64,000 nucleotides of DNA from an uncultured Nesterenkonia sp. (GCA_947494195.1 CANLUC010000006.1:32380-96379); one strand, 5' to 3'. Counted from the stretch's first letter, positions 7,855 through 18,867 are shown. The notes: generated from the sequence alone by a model not told the origin. A program made the numbers and translations.

Positions 7855-10800
7855 GTGGCCGCCTCCACGCTCACCCACCGGGACCTGATCGCCGCGGGCT
7901 TCCAGGAGCTCGAGCGGGCCTCAGGATTCCTGGCCGACGAGCATCTCAGCGGCCTGGACGCAGCGGTGCTGCTGCGCACCCTGCACTACGCGCCGAACCC
8001 CGATCAGGCGCTGCTGCTGCTGATCCGTCTGGTCGAGCGCGCCGGGAACGTCTGTGACCTCTTCACCGATGACACCGACGGGGTCTACCTGCGCGCGGTC
8101 CCGCTGATCCGGCTGCTCGGGGCTTCCGAGGCGCTGGGCGAGTTTCTGGTCCGCCGTCCGGAGAACTGCGATCTGCTCTTCGAGATCGCCGACACCCTGC
8201 AGGCGGACCGGGACGAGCATCAGCACCACCACACCCCCGACGACGCCGCGGCCATCGCCCATCCGGAGGTCACCGAACCCGGGGTGCTGCGCGCCCGGCT
8301 GCTGGAATCCGTCCATGCGGACCCCGATGCGGAGACCCCCGCCGCCGAGCTGACCGAGGAGTTCACCGCCAAAGAGGCAGGCGTCGCGCTGCGGCGGGCT
8401 TACCGGCGGGAGCTCACCGCGCTGGCACTGGCCGATCTCAGTGCGGCTGATCCCGCCGCCTACCAGCCGCTGGTCTCACGCCAGCTCGCCGACCTCGCCG
8501 CCGCGGCTATCGACGCCGCACTGGCAGTCAGCCGCGCGGAGCTCACTGCGCGCAACGGACGCACCGCCGCCATGGTGGAGCTCGCGGTCATCGGCATGGG
8601 CAAATGCGGGGCCCGGGAGCTGAACTACATCTCGGATGTGGACGTGATCTTCGTGCACCGCGCCGCCGAGGACATCGATTCCGCCGCCGCACGCAACACC
8701 GCCGTGGCCATGGCCTCGGGCATCTCCAAGGTCATCAACGGCGCGGGCCCCGAACCCGGTCTGTGGGAGGTGGACGCGAATCTGCGTCCGGAGGGCCGCG
8801 AGGGAGACCTTTCCCGCACCCTGGAGTCCCATCTGGAGTACTACAAGCGCTGGGCCCACGGCTGGGAGTTCCAGGCTCTGCTCAAGGCCCGACCGATCGC
8901 GGGCAGCCGCAGCCTGGGTCAGGACTACATCGAGGCGATCTGGCCGCAGGTCTGGACCTCCTCCGCCCAGGAGAACTTCGTGGAGAACGTCCAGCGGATG
9001 CGCCGGCGGGTCTTCGACAACATCCCCGCCGATGAAGTGGACCGGGAGATCAAGCTCGGCCGTGGCGGGCTGCGTGACATCGAGTTCACCGTGCAGCTGC
9101 TGCAGCTGGTCCATGGCCGGGTGGATGAGTCCCTGCGGGTGCGGGACTCGCTGACCGCCATCGAGATGCTCGAGGCGGGGGAGTATGTGGCGCGGTCCGA
9201 TCGCGATGCGATGTCTCGCTGCTACCGGATGCTGCGCCTCTACGAGCACCGGATCCAGATGAGCCATATGCGTCGGACTCATCTGATGCCCGTGAAGCCC
9301 GATGAGATCCGCGCGCTGGCCCATGCCGTGCGGCCGCCGAACCGGCGTCGTCGTCCTGCAGGGGATGAGGTGCTGAACCAGTGGCGCGACATCGCCCGGG
9401 AGGTCGCCAGCTTCCACGAGCGGATCTTCTACCGCCCGCTGCTCTCCACCACGGCCGTGCTCTCCGACGATGAGGTGCGGCTCACCGCCAAGGCCGCCCA
9501 GGACCGGCTCTCCGCACTGGGTTACCACGATCCCGCCGGCGCCATGCGGCACATCTCCGCTCTGACCTCCGGGCTGACCCGCCGCGCGAAGCTGCAGCGC
9601 CGGATCCTGCCGATGATGCTGGGCTGGTTCGGCGAAGGCGTGGACCCCGACGGCGGACTGCTCGCCTTCCGGCGGCTCAGCGAGTCACTGGGGCAGAGCC
9701 CCTGGTACCTGACCATGCTGCGGGATTCCTCCGTGGCTGCCGAGCGGCTCTCGCTGATCCTGGCCGGGTCCAAGTTCATCTCCGACATGCTGGAGCACTC
9801 GCCGGAGTCCACCAAGTGGCTCGGGGACAACGCGGCGCTGGCTCCGCGCAGCTTCGAGACCCTCTGGCGCGAGGTCAGCAACAAGATCACCCGACACAAG
9901 GGCGACCTGGAGACCGGGATGCGACTGACCCGGCTGGTACGCAAGCGTGAGACCCTGCGCGTAGCCATCGCTGACGCGGTGGGGCTCCTCGACGTCTCCG
10001 CTGTGGGCATCGCACTCTCCGATGTGGACCGCGCGGCCACGCTCGGAGCGCTGCGAGTGGCCGAGCGCGAGATCTGGGACGCCGAGGGTCGGCACGCGGA
10101 TCTCGCCGTCATCGCGATGGGACGCCAGGGTGGTCGCGAGATCGGGTACAGCTCAGATATGGACGCGCTCTTCGTGCACACGGTGGCCGAGGACGGGAAT
10201 GCCTCGCGGGCCGATGTGCAGGCGCAGAAGCTCGCGGCGCGGGTCAGCGCGCTGCTGTCGAAGCCGCTCAAGCCCGCGATCCGCGGCGAGTTCCCGCTCA
10301 AACTTGACGCTGACCTGCGCCCGGAGGGCAAGAACGGCCCGCTCTCCCGTTCCCTGGACTCCTACGGCGAGTACTACCGGCGCTGGATGGACGTCTGGGA
10401 GCGGCAGGCGCTGCTGCGTGCCCGGCCGATCGCTGGAGACGACCACCTCCTTGACGAGTTCATGGAGATGGCCGATGCGGTGCGCTACGGCCCGGCGCCG
10501 AGCGCCTCACAGATCCGCGAGATCCGTCGGATCAAGGCACGGGTCGAGTCCGAGCGGCTGCCCCGCGGGGCTGATCCTTCCCGCCACGTGAAGCTGGGCC
10601 GCGGTGGACTCAGCGATGTGGAGTGGCTGGTGCAGCTGCTTCAGCTCGAACATGCCCACAACAAGCCGAGGCTGCGCACCACCTCCACGCTGACCGCACT
10701 AGACGTGCTGGTGGACGAGGAGCTGCTCAGCCCCGCTGAGGCCAAGCAGCTCACCGAGGCGTGGACCCTGTGCACCCGGGTGCGCTCGGCGAGCACAGTC

Positions 10801-10971
10801 TGGAGCGGCAAGACCTCAGATGTGCTGCCCTCGGCCCGGCGCGACCTGGACGCCGTCGCCCGCTGGTGCGGATTCGAGGCCGGTGGCAGCGCCGAGTTCG
10901 AGGAGCACTATCTGCGCACCACTCGGCGCTGCCGTCAGGTCTACGAGCGGCTGTTCTACGACGAAGCCTGA
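7855..10971 (+). CDS. glnE: Glutamine synthetase adenylyltransferase/deadenylyltransferase
   Basis: A large cytosolic enzyme (about 1038 residues from GTG 7855) that adds AMP to and removes AMP from the regulatory tyrosine of glutamine synthetase. It has the characteristic duplicated architecture. One nucleotidyltransferase centre near residue 246 is GMGKCGARELNYISDVDVIF, and the second near residue 754 is AMGRQGGREIGYSSDMDALF. Each is followed by a helical GlnD/GlnE-type domain containing KLGRGGLRDIEF or KLGRGGLSDVEW. Start choice rests on the tight junction with glnA2; there is no strong ribosome site, so translation is probably coupled. The expected target in this window is GlnA1 at 21.4 kb. 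Confidence 0.95.
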   Translation: MAASTLTHRDLIAAGFQELERASGFLADEHLSGLDAAVLLRTLHYAPNPDQALLLLIRLVERAGNVCDLFTDDTDGVYLRAVPLIRLLGASEALGEFLVRRPENCDLLFEIADTLQADRDEHQHHHTPDDAAAIAHPEVTEPGVLRARLLESVHADPDAETPAAELTEEFTAKEAGVALRRAYRRELTALALADLSAADPAAYQPLVSRQLADLAAAAIDAALAVSRAELTARNGRTAAMVELAVIGMGKCGARELNYISDVDVIFVHRAAEDIDSAAARNTAVAMASGISKVINGAGPEPGLWEVDANLRPEGREGDLSRTLESHLEYYKRWAHGWEFQALLKARPIAGSRSLGQDYIEAIWPQVWTSSAQENFVENVQRMRRRVFDNIPADEVDREIKLGRGGLRDIEFTVQLLQLVHGRVDESLRVRDSLTAIEMLEAGEYVARSDRDAMSRCYRMLRLYEHRIQMSHMRRTHLMPVKPDEIRALAHAVRPPNRRRRPAGDEVLNQWRDIAREVASFHERIFYRPLLSTTAVLSDDEVRLTAKAAQDRLSALGYHDPAGAMRHISALTSGLTRRAKLQRRILPMMLGWFGEGVDPDGGLLAFRRLSESLGQSPWYLTMLRDSSVAAERLSLILAGSKFISDMLEHSPESTKWLGDNAALAPRSFETLWREVSNKITRHKGDLETGMRLTRLVRKRETLRVAIADAVGLLDVSAVGIALSDVDRAATLGALRVAEREIWDAEGRHADLAVIAMGRQGGREIGYSSDMDALFVHTVAEDGNASRADVQAQKLAARVSALLSKPLKPAIRGEFPLKLDADLRPEGKNGPLSRSLDSYGEYYRRWMDVWERQALLRARPIAGDDHLLDEFMEMADAVRYGPAPSASQIREIRRIKARVESERLPRGADPSRHVKLGRGGLSDVEWLVQLLQLEHAHNKPRLRTTSTLTALDVLVDEELLSPAEAKQLTEAWTLCTRVRSASTVWSGKTSDVLPSARRDLDAVARWCGFEAGGSAEFEEHYLRTTRRCRQVYERLFYDEA

Positions 10972-11020
10972 GATCCGCTGCGACGAGACTTGGAGGCCGT
11001 GGGGTCGACTCTGATCTAGA

Positions 11021-11701
11021 TCAGGAGGCGAGCTTGGCGATCAGTGCCTCGGCAGTCTCTGCGGAGGACTGGGGGTTCTGCCCGGTGATCAGCAGACCAT
11101 CTTCGACCACGTAGGAGCTCCAGTCATCGCCCTTGGAGTACTCGCCACCGAGCTTGGTCAGCTCGTCTTCGACCAGGAACGGGACGACGTCGACCAGGTC
11201 GACCCCGGCTTCCTCCGTATTGGTGAAGCCCGTGACCCGCCTGCCCTTGACCAGTGGCGCGCCCTCCTCATCGGTGGTGTGGCGCAGCACGCCTGGAGCG
11301 TGGCAGACCAGCGCGACCGGCTTGTCGGCGCTCAGTGTGGCCTCGATCAGCTGGATCGATGCGGGGTCCTCGGCGAGGTCCCACAGCGGGCCATGTCCAC
11401 CGGGGTAGAACACCGTGTCGTAATCGGCCTCGCTGACCGTCTCCAGGCGAATGGTGGCTGCCAGTGCGGCACCGGCCTCGGCGTCGTCCTCAAAGCGGCG
11501 GGTGTCATCGGTCTGGAAGTCGGGCACATTGCTTGCGGGATCCAACGGCGGCTGGCCACCCTTGGGGGAGGCAAGGGTGATCTCATAGCCGGCATCCTTG
11601 AACCGGTAGTACGGGGCAGCCAGCTCTTCGAGCCAGAATCCGGTCTTCTTGCCGGTGTCGCCGAGCTCGTCATGTGAGGTGAGTACGATCAGGACCTTCA
11701 T
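11021..11701 (-). CDS. DJ-1/PfpI family protein, Hsp31-like class I amidotransferase fold
   Basis: A 226-residue protein started at ATG 11701, six bases after AAGGAG; the longer ORF in the track is not needed. MKVLIVLTSHDELGDTGKKTGFWLEEL is the N-terminus typical of the Hsp31/YDR533c group. The nucleophile elbow is ALVCHAPGVL with the cysteine near residue 122, preceded by YDTVFYPGGHGPLWDL. Relatives act as glyoxalase III-type enzymes or holdase chaperones against carbonyl stress; which applies here cannot be told. It is convergent with glnE and its stop codon overlaps a small palindrome (CTGATCTAGATCAG). Confidence 0.88.
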   Translation of the reverse strand: MKVLIVLTSHDELGDTGKKTGFWLEELAAPYYRFKDAGYEITLASPKGGQPPLDPASNVPDFQTDDTRRFEDDAEAGAALAATIRLETVSEADYDTVFYPGGHGPLWDLAEDPASIQLIEATLSADKPVALVCHAPGVLRHTTDEEGAPLVKGRRVTGFTNTEEAGVDLVDVVPFLVEDELTKLGGEYSKGDDWSSYVVEDGLLITGQNPQSSAETAEALIAKLAS

Positions 11702-11751
11702 ATGGTTCTCCTTGAAGTATGGGTTCTTGGGTTGAACTCCGGCGAGCAGGC

Positions 11752-12795
11752 TCACGCCACCTGAGAGGCATCCTGCGTGGAGTTCCTCTGGGATCCGGCC
11801 GCGCCGGGTGCGAGCAGCTCGAGGGTGCGGTGCTGGACGGACTCCTCCGGCGCCAGGTTCACCAGCATCAGCTCATCGGCCTGCACCTCCTGGGCGAAGG
11901 CGTCCAGCCAGGAGACCACGTCTGTCTGCGTCCCGACGGCGGCGCGCGAGAGCATGCTGAGCACCTGACGGCCAGCGGGGTGGTCCCTGAGCATGTGGAC
12001 GTCGTCGTCGGTGATCTGCCGGTTGCGGCCCAGGTGGTTCTTGATCCACGCGTTCTCCGCCTGGGTCTTCTGCTCCTGAGCGACCTCGGCGTCGTCGTGC
12101 GCGATCACATTCGCGGCCGCGATGAAGTGCGGCTTCGCGTTCGGCCCGGCGAGGGAGTTGGCGGCATCGAAGTGGGTTCGGTAGGTGTAGGCAGCCTCGT
12201 TGAGCATCTGCGGTGCGAAGTGGGAGGCGAACGCGTAGGGCAGTCCCAGTTTGGCGGCCAGCTGTGCGCCGAAGAGCGAGGAGCCCAGGATGTAGAGCGG
12301 CACGTCGGTCCGGGAGCCCGGGTACGCGTTGACTCCGGGGATGCGGCTGTACCCGGAGAGGTATCCGCTGAGCTCCATCACATCGGACTGGAAGCGGTCG
12401 GCCTCGGTGCCGTCCCGGCGCAGCGCGCGCATCGTGGCCCCGTCGGTTCCGGGCGCCCGGCCCAGCCCCAGATCGATCCGTCCCGGATACAGCGTCTCCA
12501 GGGTGCCGAACTGTTCGGCGATCATCAGCGGCGCGTGGTTGGGAAGCATGATGCCTCCGGAGCCCACGCGGACGTTCTCCGTCTGCGACGCCACATGCTG
12601 GATCAGCAGCGCGGTGGCGCTGGAGGCGATATTGGGCATGTTGTGGTGCTCCGCGAACCAGATGCGCGAATATCCCCGCTGATCTGCCGTCTGCGCCAGG
12701 CGCACACTGCGAGCGATGCCATCGGCAACTGTCTCGGGTGGGCGGACGAAGGCGAGATCCAGCAGGGACAGCGGAGTAGATGCGGTTGTTGACAT
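11752..12795 (-). CDS. LLM-class flavin-dependent oxidoreductase
   Basis: A luciferase-like monooxygenase of 347 residues using reduced flavin. I prefer ATG 12795 ([17 protein letters not shown]) because the upstream part of the ORF has no conserved character. The subgroup pattern is clear: [38 protein letters not shown], a [23 protein letters not shown] block and [12 protein letters not shown]. These belong to the MsnO8-type group of uncharacterised LLM enzymes. The substrate is unknown. It lies 50 bases upstream of the DJ-1-like gene on the same strand, so both may be a small stress operon. Confidence 0.9.
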   Translation of the reverse strand: MSTTASTPLSLLDLAFVRPPETVADGIARSVRLAQTADQRGYSRIWFAEHHNMPNIASSATALLIQHVASQTENVRVGSGGIMLPNHAPLMIAEQFGTLETLYPGRIDLGLGRAPGTDGATMRALRRDGTEADRFQSDVMELSGYLSGYSRIPGVNAYPGSRTDVPLYILGSSLFGAQLAAKLGLPYAFASHFAPQMLNEAAYTYRTHFDAANSLAGPNAKPHFIAAANVIAHDDAEVAQEQKTQAENAWIKNHLGRNRQITDDDVHMLRDHPAGRQVLSMLSRAAVGTQTDVVSWLDAFAQEVQADELMLVNLAPEESVQHRTLELLAPGAAGSQRNSTQDASQVA

Positions 12796-12898
12796 ATCCC
12801 TTGCAACACCAGGAGGGCTCGATCTCATTCCGGCGGCGGGGATTCGCCCCCGCAGGGCAGCCCCCGGTGCGCCGAGGGACATGGGTTACCGTGGGTCC

Positions 12899-13327
12899 AT
12901 GGCACTCATCACCAGCAATGGCTTAGCCCATGTCCGACTGACCGTGACCGACATCGACAGGTCCAAAGCGTTCTACGACCAGGTCTTCGGCTGGCCGGCC
13001 GCCGTGGACATGTCCGAACACGCCGAGGACCCGGAGGTGCGAACATCTCAGGAGCAGTTCTACGGCGGTGTGGTCTACCAGACCCCGCAGGGCACCCTGT
13101 TCGGGCTCCGTCCCGTGGGGGAGCAGGCTTTCGACGCCGACACCACCGGCCTGGACCACGTGAGCTTCTCCGTAGAGTCCCGCGAGGCCCTGCAGCAGGC
13201 AGCGGAGGCGCTCTCCGCAGCCGGGATCGAGCACGGTGAGATCAACGATCTCCACGACACCGGGCTCGCCATCCTCTCCTTCCAGGACCCCGACAACATC
13301 AATCTGGAGCTCACCGCGCCGCTGTAG
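12899..13327 (+). CDS. VOC (glyoxalase/dioxygenase superfamily) protein
   Basis: A 142-residue protein starting at ATG 12899, since the longer ORF overlaps the divergent LLM gene. It has two beta-alpha-beta-beta-beta repeats. The first begins GLAHVRLTVTDIDRSKAFYDQVFGW and the second LDHVSFSVESREAL, ending LSFQDPDNINLELTAP. The histidines in LAHVRLTV and LDHVSFSV and the glutamate in NLELTA sit where the family binds its metal. The reaction cannot be assigned; relatives include glyoxalases, dioxygenases and antibiotic-binding proteins. It is convergent with the GH1 gene 10 bases away. Confidence 0.85.
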   Translation: MALITSNGLAHVRLTVTDIDRSKAFYDQVFGWPAAVDMSEHAEDPEVRTSQEQFYGGVVYQTPQGTLFGLRPVGEQAFDADTTGLDHVSFSVESREALQQAAEALSAAGIEHGEINDLHDTGLAILSFQDPDNINLELTAPL

Positions 13328-13337
13328 TCGATGCGCA

Positions 13338-14771
13338 TCACGCGCCCGGCACCGGAGGCAGCGTGCGGGTCTTGATGAACTCGGAGTACCACCGCGCGCT
13401 GTCCTTCGGAAGCCGTTCCAGAGTCCCGTAGTCCACGCGGACGATTCCGAACCGTTTGGAGTAGCCGTAGCCCCATTCGTAGTTGTCCAGCAGGGACCAC
13501 ACCTGGTAGCCACGCAGATCCACCCCGCGGGCCATGGCGCGGTGCGCGGCGGTGAGGTGCCGCCGAATATAGTCCGTGCGCTCCGTGTCGTGGACGGCAC
13601 CGTCCTCCACGACGTCTTCGAATGCCGCCCCATTCTCGGTCACCATCAGCGGAAGCCCCGGGAACTCTTGGCTGAGCGAGACCAGCAGCTCCTCCAGGGC
13701 CTCCGGCGCGATGTTCCACCCCATGGCGGTATAGGGACCGGGCTGCTGGATGAACTCCACATCATCGGCGCCGGGCCAGGCTGATCCGCCCATGTCCTTG
13801 TGGCCGTCGTTGCTCTGTCTGGCGGTGCTGCCGTCCCATTGCCGCACGGTGGTGGTCGAGTAGTAGTTGACACCCAGCATGTCCAGGGGCTGGGAGATCT
13901 CCTTGAGGTCGCCGCTGTAGACGAAGGACCAGTCGGTCAGTTCAGCCGTGTCTTCGAGCAGATCTGCCGGATACTCGCCGCGAAGCATCGGGTGGGTGAA
14001 CGCACGATTGGCCAGGGCGTCGATCTTCCTGACCGCGTCATGCGAGTCCGCATCTGCGGCGCGGATGGAATGGAAGTTCAGCGTCACCGAGAACTCCGGG
14101 TCATTGGTCGCCACGCTTCGCAGCCGCTGGATCGCCAGGCCGTGGGCCAGGTTCAGATGATGCACCGACTGCAGCGCAGAGACCGGGTCGGTCCTGCCCG
14201 GGGCGTGCGCGCCGGAGCCGTAGCCCAGGTAGGCCGAGCACCATGGTTCGTTCAGCGTGGTCCACATGCTCACCCGGTCACCGAGGGCCGCCCCCACCAG
14301 TTCCGCGTAGTCCGCGAACTTCTCGGCCGTCTCACGCCGCGGCCATCCGCCGAGGTTCTCCAGAGCCTGAGGGAGGTCCCAGTGATAGAGGGTGGCGATC
14401 GGTCGAATGCCGCGTTGCAGCAGCCCATCGACCAGTCTGTCGTAGAAGCCGAGTCCTTCAGACAGTGCTGGTCCGGTGCCCAGCGGTTGAATCCTGGGCC
14501 AGGCGATCGAGAAGCGGTAGGCCTCGAGACCCAGCTCCGCCATGAGGTCGAGGTCCTCTTCGACGCGGTGATAGTGGTCGACGGCGACGTCGCCGGTGTC
14601 CCCGTTGAGCACCTTGCCCGGGGTCTTGCTGAACGTGTCCCAGATCGAGGGGCCTCGCCCGCCCACGTCGAAGGCGCCCTCCACCTGGTAGGAGGCGGTG
14701 GCTGAGCCCAGGAGAAACTCCTGCGGGAAGACGAGCCCAGAGTCCCTGAAGTCTGCTGAATATTCGGTCAT
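13338..14771 (-). CDS. GH1 family beta-glucosidase
   Basis: A 477-residue cytosolic glycoside hydrolase of family 1, full length for the family. The acid/base glutamate is in WTTLNEPW and the nucleophile glutamate in [12 protein letters not shown]; the N-terminal [15 protein letters not shown] and the [10 protein letters not shown] motif are also present. It hydrolyses beta-linked glucosides from the non-reducing end. It is the last gene of the sugar operon and its start overlaps the end of the GH31 gene by four bases. Pairing with an alpha-xylosidase suggests stepwise trimming of imported xylosylated beta-glucan oligosaccharides. No signal peptide is seen. Confidence 0.94.
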   Translation of the reverse strand: MTEYSADFRDSGLVFPQEFLLGSATASYQVEGAFDVGGRGPSIWDTFSKTPGKVLNGDTGDVAVDHYHRVEEDLDLMAELGLEAYRFSIAWPRIQPLGTGPALSEGLGFYDRLVDGLLQRGIRPIATLYHWDLPQALENLGGWPRRETAEKFADYAELVGAALGDRVSMWTTLNEPWCSAYLGYGSGAHAPGRTDPVSALQSVHHLNLAHGLAIQRLRSVATNDPEFSVTLNFHSIRAADADSHDAVRKIDALANRAFTHPMLRGEYPADLLEDTAELTDWSFVYSGDLKEISQPLDMLGVNYYSTTTVRQWDGSTARQSNDGHKDMGGSAWPGADDVEFIQQPGPYTAMGWNIAPEALEELLVSLSQEFPGLPLMVTENGAAFEDVVEDGAVHDTERTDYIRRHLTAAHRAMARGVDLRGYQVWSLLDNYEWGYGYSKRFGIVRVDYGTLERLPKDSARWYSEFIKTRTLPPVPGA

Positions 14772-16936
14772 GGGTGAACCTCCACGGTGATCTCAGGTGC
14801 GATATGCGGGGGCTGCTCTGTCTCCGCTGCTTGAACTGGGAATATGGCGCCCTCGCGGGCGTAGAGCGGCAGCGAGTCGAAGCCGTGCCGCTGTCTCAGC
14901 CAGCGGCCGCCCTCGACGGTCTCGCCGGTGAGCAGGTGGGTCCAGTCCCCCTGCGGAAGGTAGAACTCCACGGTTCCGTCCTCCTGCATCACGGGGGCCA
15001 CCAGCAGATCCGGGCCCAGCATGTACTGACGGTCCAGGTAGGCCACCGCAGGATCCTCCGGGAACGACAGTTGCATGGGTCTGAGGATAGGCGTCCCGGT
15101 GCTCGCGGCCGCGCGACCCGCCTGGACCAGGTAGGGGGTCAGGGTGCGCTTCAGCTCGGCGAATTTCCGTGTGACAGAGACGGCGCTCTCGGGGTCTTCC
15201 TCGGCGGTGCCGTCTGCCTGATCGAAGAGCCACGGCACGCGGTAGCTCTCCGAGCCGTGCAGCCGACTGTGGCTGGAGAGCAGCCCGAAGGCCACCCAGC
15301 GCTTGAAGACCGCGGGGGCGGCTGTGCCTTCGAACCCGCCGATGTCGTGGCTCCAGTAGCTGAAGCCGCTCATGGCCAGGGAGAGACCGCCACGCAGCGT
15401 TTCCGCCATGGATTCGAAGGTCGAGGTGGAATCGCCGCCCCAGTGGACGGGCATGGACTGACCTCCCGCGGTCGCGGAGCGGGCGAAGACCACCGCTTCA
15501 CCGCGACCGTGCGTCTCTTCCAGGACCTCAAAGACCGCAGTGTTGAAGAGGTGGGTGTAGTAGTTGTGCATCCGTTCCGGGGAGGAGCCGTCGAAGTAGT
15601 CGACTTCCACGGGGATCCTTTCACCGAAGTCGGTCTTGAAACAGTCGACCCCCTGGTGGACCAGCCGGCGCAGCTGGGATTTGTACCATTCGACGGCGCC
15701 AGGGTTCGTGAAGTCCACCAGCCCCATGCCAGGCTGCCACAGGTCCCATTGCCACACGCCGCCGTCGGGGCGCTTGACCAGGTAGCCGTTCTCCATGGCC
15801 TCGATGAAGAGGGGCGAGCGCTGGGCGATATAGGGGTTGATCCACAGCGAGACCTTCAGTCCACGGTCGTGGAGGCGCTTGAGCATCGCCTTGGGTTCGG
15901 GGAAGACCCGGGGATCCCATTGGAAGTCGCACCAGTTGAACTCCCGCATCCAGAAGCAGTCGAAGTGGAATACGCTCAGCGGGATGTTTCGAGCCTCCAT
16001 CCCGTCGATGAACTGGTTGACCGTGTCCTCGTCGTAGTCGGTGGTGAAGCTCGTGGAGAGCCACAGTCCGTAGGACCACTCCGGTACCTCCGGGGGGCGA
16101 CCGGTCAGGGCCGTGTAGCGTTCGAGCACTCCGGCGGGTGCACCGCCATTGATCACGAAGTATTCGACCCGTTCGCCGGGCACCGAGAGCTGCACGCGTT
16201 CCACCGCCTCGGAGCCGACCTCGAACGAGACATGACCGGGGTGATTCACGAAGACGCCGTACCCGCGGTTCGTCAGATAGAACGGCACGTTCTTATAAGA
16301 CTGCTCACTGGACGTGCCGCCGTCGGCGTTCCAGATGTCGACGGTCTGACCATTGCGCACCACCGGCCCGAATCGTTCGCCGAGGCCGTAGACGAGCTCC
16401 CCGACTCCGAGGCTCAGCTGCTCATGGACATAGGTGTCGGAGGTGAATCGGGTGCTGCGCTCGCGTCCGTTGCCCACCGGACCCCGGTCCACTTGGGCGT
16501 CCTGGTCAAGCCGCACGTAGCCCAGCGCCTTGTCCTTGCTGGAGGTGAGGACCCTGCCAGTAGCGGTGTCGACGAAGCGCAGGTCCCACGGGGCTCCCAG
16601 TGAGACCTCAGCGGTGATGTCGCCGCTGACCAGGCGAGCCACGCCGTCGTCGACGCTGGCCTGGCCATGACCGGACTCAGCACCTGGCAGGTCGAAGGAG
16701 AGCTCTTTCCTGCGGCCCTGGTGGTGTTCCACCGTCACCCCGATGATGCCCGGCAGGGGTGAGGCCAGGGTCACGGTGAGCACCGGGCGATTCAGCGTGT
16801 CGCCGCGTCCCTCAATGACCTTGGTGGGCACCGTGATCTTGATCGTGTCTGCCTCGGTCCAGGCGTCGTAGGCTTCGCGGCCGTAGAGGGCATCGACTCC
16901 TGGGCGAACTTGCCAGAATCCATCTGTGAACTTCAT
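14768..16936 (-). CDS. yicI: GH31 alpha-xylosidase, YicI type
   Basis: A 722-residue enzyme releasing alpha-linked xylose from the non-reducing end of xyloglucan oligosaccharides such as isoprimeverose. The N-terminus [14 protein letters not shown] and the catalytic nucleophile region [11 protein letters not shown] (Asp near residue 436) are those of the YicI branch rather than the alpha-glucosidase branch. The acid/base aspartate is in [11 protein letters not shown]. An N-terminal beta-sandwich, the TIM barrel and C-terminal beta domains are all present by length. It follows the malG-type permease with no gap and overlaps the GH1 gene, so translation is coupled. It has no signal peptide, so substrate must first be imported. 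Confidence 0.93.
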   Translation of the reverse strand: MKFTDGFWQVRPGVDALYGREAYDAWTEADTIKITVPTKVIEGRGDTLNRPVLTVTLASPLPGIIGVTVEHHQGRRKELSFDLPGAESGHGQASVDDGVARLVSGDITAEVSLGAPWDLRFVDTATGRVLTSSKDKALGYVRLDQDAQVDRGPVGNGRERSTRFTSDTYVHEQLSLGVGELVYGLGERFGPVVRNGQTVDIWNADGGTSSEQSYKNVPFYLTNRGYGVFVNHPGHVSFEVGSEAVERVQLSVPGERVEYFVINGGAPAGVLERYTALTGRPPEVPEWSYGLWLSTSFTTDYDEDTVNQFIDGMEARNIPLSVFHFDCFWMREFNWCDFQWDPRVFPEPKAMLKRLHDRGLKVSLWINPYIAQRSPLFIEAMENGYLVKRPDGGVWQWDLWQPGMGLVDFTNPGAVEWYKSQLRRLVHQGVDCFKTDFGERIPVEVDYFDGSSPERMHNYYTHLFNTAVFEVLEETHGRGEAVVFARSATAGGQSMPVHWGGDSTSTFESMAETLRGGLSLAMSGFSYWSHDIGGFEGTAAPAVFKRWVAFGLLSSHSRLHGSESYRVPWLFDQADGTAEEDPESAVSVTRKFAELKRTLTPYLVQAGRAAASTGTPILRPMQLSFPEDPAVAYLDRQYMLGPDLLVAPVMQEDGTVEFYLPQGDWTHLLTGETVEGGRWLRQRHGFDSLPLYAREGAIFPVQAAETEQPPHIAPEITVEVHP

Positions 16937-17833
16937 TTACTTGACTGCTCCTGCCGTGATTCCTCGGGTGAGGGTGCGCTGGAAGATGAGAAAGAAGATG
17001 AGTGTGGGGATCATGCCCAGCAGCGCCGAGGCGCTGGTCGTGGTGACGTCCATGAGTCGATCGCCCTGCAGGGCGGTGATCGCCACCGGAACCGTCTGGT
17101 TGGCGTTGCTGATCAGGAAGGTCAACGGGATCAGGAACTCGTTCCAGGTCCAGATGAAGAAGAAGACCATCAGCACGCCGAGAGTCGGCCAGCTGATCGG
17201 CACGACCACCGACCACAGAGTCCGCCATCGTCCCGATCCATCGATGGCGGCTGCCTCGAGGATCTCTTTGGGGAACGTGCCGAAGACTGAGGACAGCAGG
17301 TAGGTGCCGAATGCGCTCTGGATCACGACGAAGGTGATGATCACCGACCACACGTTGTCGTACAGACCGACGGAGCGGAAGATCGTGTACAGCGGGTACA
17401 GCAGCACCTCCTGCGGCAGCATGTTGGCCAGCAGGAAGAGCAGTATCAGTGAGACCCGGCCCTTGACCCGTCCGATTCCGATCGCATAGGCGTTGAGCAC
17501 GGAGATCACCACGGCGAGCACCGCGACCACTCCGGCGATGAAGAAGCTGTTCCAGACCTTCTCCGGGAAGTTCACCCGCTCCCAGAAAGTGGTGATCCCG
17601 TCCAGATAGATCGAGGTCGGCAGCGACAGCGGACTGCCGGTGGCGTAGTCAGTCGGTGACTTGAATGAATTGATCAGGATGACGATAAACGGAAAGACCA
17701 CTGCCAGCGCGAACGCCACGATGGCGGCGAGCACGATCCAGTCTCCCAGGGACCGGCGGCTGGTCTTCTTGAACTTGGGAGCGAGGCGGGGTGCCGCTGA
17801 GCTGGCCTGTGGAGTTTCGATGGTGGTCTGCAT
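16937..17833 (-). CDS. Carbohydrate ABC transporter permease, MalG type
   Basis: A 298-residue inner-membrane permease of the CUT1 sugar transporter class with six predicted helices. The cytoplasmic EAA loop near residues 191-210 reads EILEAAAIDGSGRWRTLWSVVVPISWP, which docks on the ATPase. The N-terminal 25 residues are cytoplasmic and basic. It overlaps the upstream permease gene by one base and is followed directly by the GH31 gene. The partner permease and solute-binding protein are encoded just upstream, but no ATPase is encoded in the operon. Confidence 0.93.
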   Translation of the reverse strand: MQTTIETPQASSAAPRLAPKFKKTSRRSLGDWIVLAAIVAFALAVVFPFIVILINSFKSPTDYATGSPLSLPTSIYLDGITTFWERVNFPEKVWNSFFIAGVVAVLAVVISVLNAYAIGIGRVKGRVSLILLFLLANMLPQEVLLYPLYTIFRSVGLYDNVWSVIITFVVIQSAFGTYLLSSVFGTFPKEILEAAAIDGSGRWRTLWSVVVPISWPTLGVLMVFFFIWTWNEFLIPLTFLISNANQTVPVAITALQGDRLMDVTTTSASALLGMIPTLIFFLIFQRTLTRGITAGAVK

Positions 17834-18789
17834 CAGTGCCCCTGATCTGCTCGCTCGGAGCGGGTTTGTGCCACGACGAACAGGATTGAGACCGCGAGGA
17901 TGACGACGGTGAGCGCCGTGGCGATGGTCGCTCCGTATCCGACCTGCTGGCTCTGGAAGAACTGGCTATACGTGTAGTAGCTGGGAACGATCGTCGCGTT
18001 GTTGGGGCCTCCGCCGGTGAGTGCGTAGACCGGGGCGAACACCTTCAGGGCCGCGATCGTGCAGGTCAGAGCGACGACGAAGGTCTCCGGACGAATCTGC
18101 GGGAGCGTGATGGCGTGAAAGCGTCGGAACCACCCCGCGCCGTCAACCTCAGCTGCCTCGTAGAGCTCAGGGTCCACCCGCTCCAGTGCAGCCATGAAGA
18201 TCACCACGGGATAGCCGATCTGAACCCAGACCAGCACCGCCATGATGCTGATCAGCGCCGTGTTCGGGTCTCCGAGCCAGTTGCGCTCCAGCGACCCGAG
18301 GCCGACCATCCCCAGCAGCTCGTTCAGCGCTCCGTTCTCGGAGCGGAGGATCCAGCCGATGACAATGGCGGCCACGACGGCAGGGATGATCTGCGGCAGG
18401 TAATAGGTGGCGCGCAGGAAGCTGGCGAGCTTCGAGCCGAATCTGCGACCAATCACATCGAAGAGCGCGGCGGCGAGCACCAGTCCGACAAGTGTCGGGA
18501 CGAGAACCATGGCGATGATCATGGCGATGCTGTTTCGGAAGGACAGCCAGAACGTCGCGTCCCCGAGAAGCCGGGTCCAGTTCTCCAGACCGATCCATTG
18601 CGGGGACACCACGCCGCGGTAGTCGGTGAAGCTGAGGTAGATGTTCCATCCCAGCGGCACCAGGATCACGATCGCGAGCAGCGCGAAACCGGGCAGCAGG
18701 TACCACCAGTAGCTTCGACCACCGACGACACCGCTCCGGCGCGGAAGCGGCCTGGTCTCTTCAGAAGCTTCTCTTTCAAGGGTTGTCAT
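17833..18789 (-). CDS. Carbohydrate ABC transporter permease, MalF type
   Basis: A 318-residue permease with six hydrophobic helices and the EAA loop ELYEAAEVDGAGWFRRFHAITLPQIRP near residue 212. The first 30 residues form a charged cytoplasmic tail (EREASEETRPLPRRS). It forms the heterodimeric channel with the MalG-type protein encoded next. It lies 78 bases after the solute-binding protein gene and was started at ATG 18789, with GGAG-type sequence just upstream. The sugar specificity is inferred from the hydrolase neighbours only. Confidence 0.93.
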   Translation of the reverse strand: MTTLEREASEETRPLPRRSGVVGGRSYWWYLLPGFALLAIVILVPLGWNIYLSFTDYRGVVSPQWIGLENWTRLLGDATFWLSFRNSIAMIIAMVLVPTLVGLVLAAALFDVIGRRFGSKLASFLRATYYLPQIIPAVVAAIVIGWILRSENGALNELLGMVGLGSLERNWLGDPNTALISIMAVLVWVQIGYPVVIFMAALERVDPELYEAAEVDGAGWFRRFHAITLPQIRPETFVVALTCTIAALKVFAPVYALTGGGPNNATIVPSYYTYSQFFQSQQVGYGATIATALTVVILAVSILFVVAQTRSERADQGH

Positions 18790-18867
18790 AGGACTCCTCC
18801 CAGTGACCCGCTGTCGTGTCTTCCGTCGGGCGGAGCCACGACAGCGGGTCCTCGTTGTGACAGGGGA

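Noticed and set aside
11011-11024. Palindrome CTGATCTAGATCAG as an operator
   Set aside because: It overlaps the stop codon of the DJ-1-like gene between convergent genes, where an operator is unlikely; it may be chance or part of termination.
14774-16603. 609-residue + strand ORF
   Set aside because: It is antisense to the GH31 gene with its intact catalytic motifs; no ribosome site and no domain pattern.
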